From assembly GCA_029865665.1 (NCBI GenBank), contig JARXAV010000265.1, forward strand, positions 1-11,902: 11,902 nt of DNA. Reading direction: 5' to 3'. Within the stretch, counting starts at the first letter, position 1; each line of letters starts with the position of its first letter. Shown here piece after piece: positions 7,246 through 11,902 of the stretch. Source of the stretch: Flectobacillus sp. (lineage in GTDB: Bacteria; Bacteroidota; Bacteroidia; Cytophagales; Spirosomataceae). The position numbers and the translations under genes were made by a program. The notes under the pieces are model-generated. The model had not been told where the DNA came from. It did not search any database and saw only the letters and a program-made list of their open reading frames with translations.

Positions 7246-8461
7246 CAATGGTTTCCACTGCTTTTTCCATATCCTGAACAGACACCCACTCGTGTTTGCC
7301 ATGGAAAGCATGTTCTCCAGCGAAAATATTCGGACAAGGTAGTCCCATAAATGATAAGCGAGAACCGTCCGTTCCTCCTCTGATACTCATCTGCTTGGCT
7401 TCGATACCACTGCGTTGAATGGCTTCTAGGGCATATTCTGTCACAAATGGGTATTGGTCTAGCACCTCTTTCATATTGCGATACTGCTCTTGTACTTCAA
7501 AGGTCGCCTTTGAGTTCGGGTAATTCTTCATTACGCTGTCGAGTATCTCTTTAAGGGTTGCTTCGTGTTGTAGTAAACCCGCAACGCTGAAATCTCGGAT
7601 AATGAATGAAACAGTTGCTTCTTCCACCGCCCCGCTGATTTCAACAGGATGAATGAATCCTTCCATTCCTTCGGTCGTTTCTGGCGAAAGTGTTTCTTTC
7701 GGAAGTGCTGCTACTAAATCGGCAGCGATTTTCAAGGCACTTTCCATGCGTCCTTTGGCAAAGCCTGGGTGTTGACTTACCCCCGTGATGTGAATCGTGA
7801 CACCATCGGCCGAAAACGTTTCATCTTCCAGTGAACCCAAGGTTTCGCCGTCGATGGTATAACCAAAATTAGCTCCTAATTTTTCTAAGTCAACATTGGC
7901 TGTTCCTCTTCCGATTTCTTCATCAGGTGTAAAGAGAATCTTAATTTCGCCGTGTATAATTTCTGGATGTGTCGTCAAGTAAAAGGCTGCATCCATAATT
8001 TCAGCGACACCTGCTTTATTATCTGCCCCCAACAGGGTTGTACCGCTTGCTGTAATAATATCGTTACCAAGTTGATGAGCAAGGTCTGGATGCTCACTGA
8101 GTTTGATTCGCTGTGTGGTATCCTCTGGTAAAACCAAGTCTGCTCCCTGATAGTTCGAGTGAATAATGGGTTTTACATTTGTTCCAGAACAATCGGGTGA
8201 GGTATCTACGTGCGAACAAAAACAGATAACAGGCACTGATTTGCTTGAGTTGCTCGGAATGGTCGCATAGACATATCCAAAGTCGTCTAAATGAGCATCT
8301 GTAATGCCCATCGCAATTAATTCCTCGACTAATAAACGGCTGAGATTTTTTTGTTTTTCGCTGGAAGGAGAGCTTATTGAATTCGGATTAGACTGTGTAT
8401 CTATCTGAACATAACGCAAAAAGCGTTCGGTTACGGTATTGAAATAATTAGATAATGCCAT
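7208..8461 (-). CDS. pepT: Peptidase T (tripeptide aminopeptidase, M20B family)
   Basis: This cytoplasmic di-zinc aminopeptidase removes the N-terminal residue of tripeptides, a late step in peptide use. The 417-residue length is normal. The metal site is intact: H84 and D86 (CSHVDTS), bridging D147 (LLGADNKAG), E181 and E182 (TPDEEIGRG), D204 (YTIDGE), and H387 (HAFHGKHEW). RGGTDGSRLSFMGLPCPN (361-378) is characteristic of PepT. D86 and E181 should act as the catalytic acidic residues by family analogy. The N-terminal and C-terminal parts form the catalytic domain and the middle (about 215-330) the dimerisation domain. The ATG at 8461 follows an A/T-rich leader, with a small inverted repeat AAGCTG/CAGCTT at 8474-8492 just upstream. 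I see no clear promoter, and no strong terminator after the stop codon. Transcription diverges from gltA. Confidence 0.95.
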   Translation of the reverse strand: MALSNYFNTVTERFLRYVQIDTQSNPNSISSPSSEKQKNLSRLLVEELIAMGITDAHLDDFGYVYATIPSNSSKSVPVICFCSHVDTSPDCSGTNVKPIIHSNYQGADLVLPEDTTQRIKLSEHPDLAHQLGNDIITASGTTLLGADNKAGVAEIMDAAFYLTTHPEIIHGEIKILFTPDEEIGRGTANVDLEKLGANFGYTIDGETLGSLEDETFSADGVTIHITGVSQHPGFAKGRMESALKIAADLVAALPKETLSPETTEGMEGFIHPVEISGAVEEATVSFIIRDFSVAGLLQHEATLKEILDSVMKNYPNSKATFEVQEQYRNMKEVLDQYPFVTEYALEAIQRSGIEAKQMSIRGGTDGSRLSFMGLPCPNIFAGEHAFHGKHEWVSVQDMEKAVETIVRLAQIWEEKTA

Positions 8462-8581
8462 AATGATTTATTTAAGCTGTAAATTTCAGCTTTTACCTTG
8501 ATTTTAAAAAGTAAGTTACACAAAATATCGTGCTAAACCAGACTTGATGGCTGTTTAATTGAGCAGTCTAACTACATACTT

Positions 8582-8605
8582 AATCCTACTCTTATAGGAT
8601 TTTTT
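8582..8605 (+). terminator. Orphan terminator-like hairpin upstream of gltA
   Basis: AATCCTA (8582-8588) and TAGGATT (8595-8601) form a 7-bp stem with a 6-base loop, followed by T to 8605 on the plus strand. No annotated plus-strand gene lies upstream, since pepT runs the other way. It may be a chance structure, or may end an unrecognised small RNA. Confidence 0.3.
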
Positions 8606-8870
8606 GGCGAAATTACTGTCTAAAAAAAGGATATAATAATACTTAGAAAAAAGGTGATTATCCTTTCAGTTTTCATCATTATCTTGCATCATTCTTTACG
8701 AATTAAGAGAATTGAAATGAATATTGTCGAATGAACTGATCATTGGGTCGCTAACGTAGTCTTGGTTTTATCTTGCCCTCGTTAACTACCAGATGAGAAC
8801 GTTTTTTTACTTAAAATGGCATTTTCTTGTAAAATTTAAAGTTTTTTTTGAAAGAAAGTCATTTGATTCC

Positions 8871-8908
8871 GTTTAGTAAACTACTTTTCATTTTTTCTTT
8901 TAATTTCG
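8871..8908 (+). promoter_or_regulatory. Possible gltA promoter with palindromic site
   Basis: TAATTTCG (8901-8908) matches the TAnnTTTG -7 box at all but one base. It lies 56 bases before the gltA ATG, so the leader would be about 53 bases. No TTG sits at -33; instead the perfect odd palindrome GTTTAGTAAAC (8871-8881) overlaps that region. An activator-dependent promoter would look like this, but the evidence is weak. Confidence 0.3.
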
Positions 8909-8964
8909 CATCAACGAAATAAATAGATATAAAAACATCGGTTAAGCCAAATAAAGTATAGATT

Positions 8965-10230
8965 ATGTCAGATTTTGCAGAACTCACGTTAGGTGATAAG
9001 AAGTTCCAATTTCCGGTGATTACTGGTACGGAACAAGAAAGTGCAATTGATATTGCAAAACTTCGTGACCAAACGGGTTATATCACCATTGATTCTGGTT
9101 ACAAAAATACGGGAGCAACAAAAAGTGCTATCACATTTTTGGATGGAGAATTAGGAATACTTCGTCACAGAGGCTACTCAATCGAAGAATTAGCAGACAA
9201 AGCTTCTTTCTTAGAAGTTGCGTATTTGTTGATTTACGGGGAGTTACCAACTGAAGCAGAATTGGCATCATTCGAAGCAGAACTTAAAAAACACTCGCTT
9301 GTAAATGAAGACATGCGTAAGATTTTTGAAGGCTTCCCTGCGGATGCTCACCCGATGATTGTTTTATCATCTTTGGTGAATGCGATGGCTGCTTTCTATA
9401 CAGATGGCGATGATAACTTAAACATTGTTCGTTTGATGGCTAAATTGCCTAACTTGGCAAGCTGGTCTTACAAAAAAGCAATTGGAGAGCCAGTTAGCTA
9501 TCCGAAAGATTCATTAGACTATTGTTCTAATTTCTTACAAATGATGTTTGCTAAACCAACAGCAGATTATCAGGTAAGTAATGTGGTTTCAAAAGCATTG
9601 AATAAATTATTGATTTTACATGCTGATCACGAACAAAACTGTTCTACTTCAACAGTACGTTTAGTAGGTTCGTCTCAAGCTAGTTTATACGCTTCTATTT
9701 CTGCGGGTATCAACGCTCTTTCAGGTCCATTACACGGTGGTGCAAACCAAGAAGTAATTGAGATGTTGGAAGCTATCAAAAACGATGGTGGCGATACAGC
9801 TAAATATGTAGCCATGGCGAAAGATAAAAACTCTGGTTTCCGTTTGATGGGATTCGGTCACCGTGTGTATAAAAACTTTGACCCACGTGCAAGAATCATC
9901 AAAAAAGCAGCAGACGAAGTATTGGCTGCTCTAGGAATTAATGATCCAGTATTGAAAATTGCTCAGGAATTAGAAGCAGCAGCTTTGAGTGATGAGTATT
10001 TCGTAGCTCGTAAGTTATATCCAAACGTAGATTTCTATTCGGGTATTATTTACCGTGCGTTGGGTATTCCTACCAACTTGTTTACGGTGTTGTTCGCTAT
10101 TGGTCGTCTTCCAGGTTGGATGGCTCAGTGGAAAGAATTGAAAGCTAATAAAGAACCAATCGGTCGTCCTCGTCAGGTATATGTTGGCGAAACAGAACGT
10201 CCTTTTGTTGCGATAGCAGACAGAAAATAA
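8965..10230 (+). CDS. gltA: Citrate synthase
   Basis: Citrate synthase condenses acetyl-CoA with oxaloacetate, the entry step of the TCA cycle, in the cytoplasm. The 421-residue length and the N-terminal beta-rich extension (about 1-45, before the helical core) match the bacterial type II, GltA-like enzymes, which are usually hexameric and NADH-inhibited; NADH sensitivity cannot be read here. The catalytic triad is intact: H257 in GPLHGGANQ (254-262), H299 in GFGHRVYK (296-303) and D356 in YPNVDFYSG (352-360). HADHEQNCST (219-228) and the C-terminal RPRQVYVGE (401-409) are also typical. It is transcribed alone: divergent from pepT, with a strong terminator 25 bases after the stop codon. The start ATG follows an A-rich leader of the kind used for initiation in Bacteroidota. 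Confidence 0.97.
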   Translation: MSDFAELTLGDKKFQFPVITGTEQESAIDIAKLRDQTGYITIDSGYKNTGATKSAITFLDGELGILRHRGYSIEELADKASFLEVAYLLIYGELPTEAELASFEAELKKHSLVNEDMRKIFEGFPADAHPMIVLSSLVNAMAAFYTDGDDNLNIVRLMAKLPNLASWSYKKAIGEPVSYPKDSLDYCSNFLQMMFAKPTADYQVSNVVSKALNKLLILHADHEQNCSTSTVRLVGSSQASLYASISAGINALSGPLHGGANQEVIEMLEAIKNDGGDTAKYVAMAKDKNSGFRLMGFGHRVYKNFDPRARIIKKAADEVLAALGINDPVLKIAQELEAAALSDEYFVARKLYPNVDFYSGIIYRALGIPTNLFTVLFAIGRLPGWMAQWKELKANKEPIGRPRQVYVGETERPFVAIADRK

Positions 10231-10254
10231 TTAAGGAAAGATAATTCTTTCATC

Positions 10255-10300
10255 AAAAGCTCCTAAATGCTGAAATATTCGGCATTTAGGAGCTTTTTTT
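10255..10300 (+). terminator. gltA rho-independent terminator
   Basis: The region 10255-10297 folds into a 20-bp stem with a single U.G wobble and a 3-base ATA loop. The outer arm is AAAAGCTCCTAAAT (10255-10268) and the inner arm GCTGAA (10269-10274). Its 3' side runs into seven T (10294-10300). It begins 25 bases after the gltA stop codon. Because the outer arm starts with AAAA it could also act on the minus strand, but no gene reads into it from that side. Confidence 0.93.
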
Positions 10301-10374
10301 TGTTTTTAGACAAATGAAATTTACGTTTATATGATTTGATAGAATAGGAGTACAGAAAATTCAAGAGATAATGT

Positions 10375-10382
10375 TATCTTTG
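10375..10382 (+). promoter_or_regulatory. -7 box upstream of the RlpA-like gene
   Basis: TATCTTTG (10375-10382) is a perfect TAnnTTTG match in the 406-base gap after gltA. No TTG stands at the normal -33 spacing. It sits inside an inverted repeat GGAGTACA (10347-10354) / TGTACTCC (10431-10438). Transcription from here would give a leader of roughly 250-265 bases. Confidence 0.4.
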
Positions 10383-10387
10383 TGAGG

Positions 10388-10636
10388 TATTTAGGAAAAA
10401 AATAGGATTTAATTACAAAATATAAATCCTTGTACTCCAATACATTAAAGGTTTTACGATGAAACAAATGTCATTTTAACTGACAATAACTGTTTGTTTT
10501 TCACCCTTTGTAAAACCGTTTTGCTTTATTTACCCTAGCTAACAAATAAAGCATTCTTTTCATCCAATGTCCACATTCATCTGAAATCGAGACTTATTTT
10601 CTTTAGTCAAAATACCATCTGTACTCGATTTTTTAA
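10388..10636 (+). promoter_or_regulatory. Candidate structured leader or small RNA before the RlpA-like gene
   Basis: Four successive inverted repeats fill this non-coding stretch: AGGATTTA/TAAATCCT (10404-10411, 10423-10430); GGTTTTAC/GTAAAACC (10450-10457, 10510-10517) with AACAAATGTCA pairing in two pieces inside it (10463-10473 with 10481-10485 and 10493-10498); GCTTTATTT/AAATAAAGC (10523-10531, 10544-10552); and AAATCGAG/CTCGATTT (10584-10591, 10624-10631). No reading frame of useful length is present. The region resembles no riboswitch class I can name. AT-rich DNA makes chance inverted repeats more likely, so this is a candidate only. Confidence 0.35.
10584..10634 (+). terminator. Terminator- or attenuator-like hairpin abutting the RlpA-like start
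   Basis: An 8-bp outer stem AAATCGAG/CTCGATTT encloses 32 bases that can form an inner stem TATTTT/AAAATA. The right arm runs into six T (10629-10634), 2 bases before the first possible ATG (10637) and 17 bases before the preferred one (10652). Folding would hide the ribosome-loading site or stop transcription early. Confidence 0.35.
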
Positions 10637-10651
10637 ATGATTTTAGCGTCT

Positions 10652-11863
10652 ATGAAAGTACTACAGCATTTTTTATTATTTTTTCTCGCCATTTTATCCT
10701 TAGGTGCTAATGCACAGTTAGGAGAGACGTACGTAGGAAAAGCTTCCTATTATGCCGATCGGTTTCATGGAAAGAATACTTCGAGTGGCGAACCTTACGA
10801 CAGAGAGGAATATACGGCAGCTCATCGTAACTTACCATTCAATACCATTGTTGAACTGAGGAATACGAGAACCCAAAAAGTAGCCGTTGTTAAAATTAAT
10901 GATAGAGGGCCTTTTGCTCGAAATCGAATGATTGACGTATCTTTTGCGGCGGCTAGAGATTTAGAGTTATTATCCGCAGGAGAGGCAGAGGTCGAAATGA
11001 GAGTATTGGAACTAAATAATCCAGAAAATCCTCAGCCTCTATTGTTGACTGACCTAAAGGTAGAGTTTAATACAGATTTTCGTCAACATGCCCCCGTTAA
11101 ATTTGTCATGCGTGATGGACGAATGTTTTTAGATACCACTGGTACGGCAGAAACGGCTGTGGTAATTCCTAAAAAGTTAATTGAAAACTCCATTGCTGAT
11201 AGCTTTGTGAAAGCAGATAGCCTTCGTAAAGAACATGAAGAGGGAGATCGTTTAGGTTTTCATCAGCATAAATACATTCGAGTAATTAAAGATGGCGACG
11301 GACATTACCGTTTAGATACTTCTATTGCTACTCCACCAACTCCTCAAGAATATTATACAGTAGCTTCTCAAACTCCTAAAGCTGCAGTAAGTAAAGCAAG
11401 TACCGTTACTCCAACACAGTCGAATAAGGAGGAACAAGCGTATCAAATCATAGAAGAAAAAGTGACCGTTTCGCCAGTCGCAACTGCTAGTCCAGCTTCT
11501 ATCAATACCGATGTTTCTGGGTTTCGTCAGCATTCGTACGTGAAAGTATATATGGATGCCGAAGGGCGAGTTCGTATCGATACGACACAAAAAAATGTAG
11601 CGTTAGCCGATGCTGGGTACTCTTCTGGAAATAAGAATAATCCAACCAGTTTGAGAAAAACAGAAACTGTTAAATCAGCAGCCGTTTCAACTCCTCAGAC
11701 AGCTACCAATTCAGTAGTATCGACTCCTTCAACAACCCCAAAAAATCAGGATACATCTGTCCCTCAGCATTCATACTTACAAGTTTATCGTGATAAAGAT
11801 GGACGAATTAAAGTGATGGATTCATCTCAGAATCCGATTTCTAGCACAGGAGACGGAAAGTAG
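10652..11863 (+). CDS. rlpA: RlpA-like secreted double-psi beta-barrel protein with C-terminal repeats
   Basis: From the ATG at 10652 this gives 403 residues starting MKVLQHFLLFFLAILSLGAN, a clear signal peptide with a likely cut after ANA. The frame is open to an ATG at 10637 (five more residues); I prefer the later one because it gives a standard basic n-region. Residues 25-120 form the RlpA double-psi beta-barrel: GKASYYADRFHGKNTSSGE, TAAHRNLPF and INDRGPF. E47, H58 and D84 keep the 11- and 26-residue spacing of the catalytic triad of lytic RlpA, so cleavage of peptidoglycan glycan strands is plausible. There is no C-terminal SPOR domain. Instead, four repeats of about 22 residues (143-163, 203-224, 291-312, 371-392) follow the pattern QHxYxxVxxDxxGxxxxDTT, joined by Ser/Thr/Pro-rich linkers. 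The role of these repeats is unknown. Confidence 0.85.
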   Translation: MKVLQHFLLFFLAILSLGANAQLGETYVGKASYYADRFHGKNTSSGEPYDREEYTAAHRNLPFNTIVELRNTRTQKVAVVKINDRGPFARNRMIDVSFAAARDLELLSAGEAEVEMRVLELNNPENPQPLLLTDLKVEFNTDFRQHAPVKFVMRDGRMFLDTTGTAETAVVIPKKLIENSIADSFVKADSLRKEHEEGDRLGFHQHKYIRVIKDGDGHYRLDTSIATPPTPQEYYTVASQTPKAAVSKASTVTPTQSNKEEQAYQIIEEKVTVSPVATASPASINTDVSGFRQHSYVKVYMDAEGRVRIDTTQKNVALADAGYSSGNKNNPTSLRKTETVKSAAVSTPQTATNSVVSTPSTTPKNQDTSVPQHSYLQVYRDKDGRIKVMDSSQNPISSTGDGK

Positions 11864-11902
11864 CGAATGGTTTTTGAAGATGTAGAATAGCGTTAAAAGA
11901 TT

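Larger units (their letters stand above)
8462..8964. other. Divergent intergenic region between pepT and gltA
   Basis: This 503-base AT-rich stretch has no convincing gene. It holds a small inverted repeat near the pepT start (8474-8492), a terminator-like hairpin on the plus strand (8582-8605), a 13-base odd palindrome AAAATGGCATTTT (8813-8825), and an 11-base odd palindrome GTTTAGTAAAC (8871-8881) near the likely gltA promoter. The longest plausible plus-strand frame is 27 codons (8793-8876), and I see no reason to call it a gene. The length is generous for two divergent housekeeping genes. Confidence 0.6.

Noticed and set aside
7114..7342. Two overlapping open frames of 65 and 66 codons on opposite strands across the pepT 3' end
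   Set aside because: Both lie largely inside pepT in other frames, have no family features, and look like shadows of a conserved gene.
8793..8876. 27-codon plus-strand frame upstream of gltA
   Set aside because: Very short, rich in Phe and Lys as expected from AT-rich DNA, and it ends inside the likely promoter region.
11312..11590. 92-codon minus-strand frame inside the RlpA-like gene
   Set aside because: Its Ser/Arg/Phe-rich composition reflects the low-complexity linkers of the real gene on the other strand.
11262..11830. EF-hand or dockerin-like calcium loops in the RlpA-like repeats (DGDG, DKDG)
   Set aside because: The loops lack the full set of spaced acidic ligands and one copy has only RDG; a beta-turn explains D and G equally well.
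1..11902. Mobile element, phage, CRISPR, tRNA or rRNA content
   Set aside because: I looked on both strands and found no transposase, integrase, regularly spaced repeats or tRNA/rRNA-like sequence; all long genes are chromosomal housekeeping or envelope types.

Overview
The window looks like chromosomal DNA from a member of the Bacteroidota, most likely an AT-rich Cytophagales-type bacterium. This rests on three things: promoter elements of the form TTG-N(about 20)-TAnnTTTG, a 989-residue DUF2723 membrane protein, and a bacillithiol-type BshA. I see no phage, plasmid, insertion sequence, CRISPR, tRNA or rRNA signature. The genes are mainly housekeeping genes, and most of the unusual signal is between genes and in the C-terminal half of the last gene.

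Layout, left to right. At 1-182 (minus) is the 5' end of a type II NADH dehydrogenase-like flavoprotein, cut by the window edge. At 261-1409 (minus) is bshA, first enzyme of bacillithiol synthesis. A gap of 238 bases with a good plus-strand promoter leads into a UbiA-family prenyltransferase (1648-2535, plus). It converges on the large DUF2723 gene (2603-5572, minus) across a perfect bidirectional terminator. The DUF2723 leader holds two tandem -7 boxes and a nested G/C-rich palindromic repeat, and a separate hairpin with 21-base arms lies between it and pheS (5841-6878, minus). pheS has a textbook promoter only 5 bases before its ATG, which predicts a leaderless or nearly leaderless mRNA. A possible 46-codon gene (7105-7245, plus) overlaps the tail of pepT (7208-8461, minus). 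A divergent gap of about 500 bases separates pepT from gltA, citrate synthase (8965-10230, plus), which ends in a very strong terminator. A leader region of about 250 bases rich in inverted repeats precedes an RlpA-like secreted protein (10652-11863, plus).

How the parts may connect. bshA and the NADH dehydrogenase are co-directional and both concern redox balance. gltA, the NADH dehydrogenase and pheS are core metabolism and translation. The most interesting possible link is between the DUF2723 protein and the RlpA-like protein. DUF2723 is shared with TMEM260, an animal protein O-mannosyltransferase. The RlpA-like protein has four copies of a new-looking repeat of about 22 residues, each ending in an Asp-Ser/Thr-Ser/Thr triplet that fits the Bacteroidota O-glycosylation sequon. 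That link is inference. It does not require the two genes to be co-regulated, and they are about 5 kb apart.
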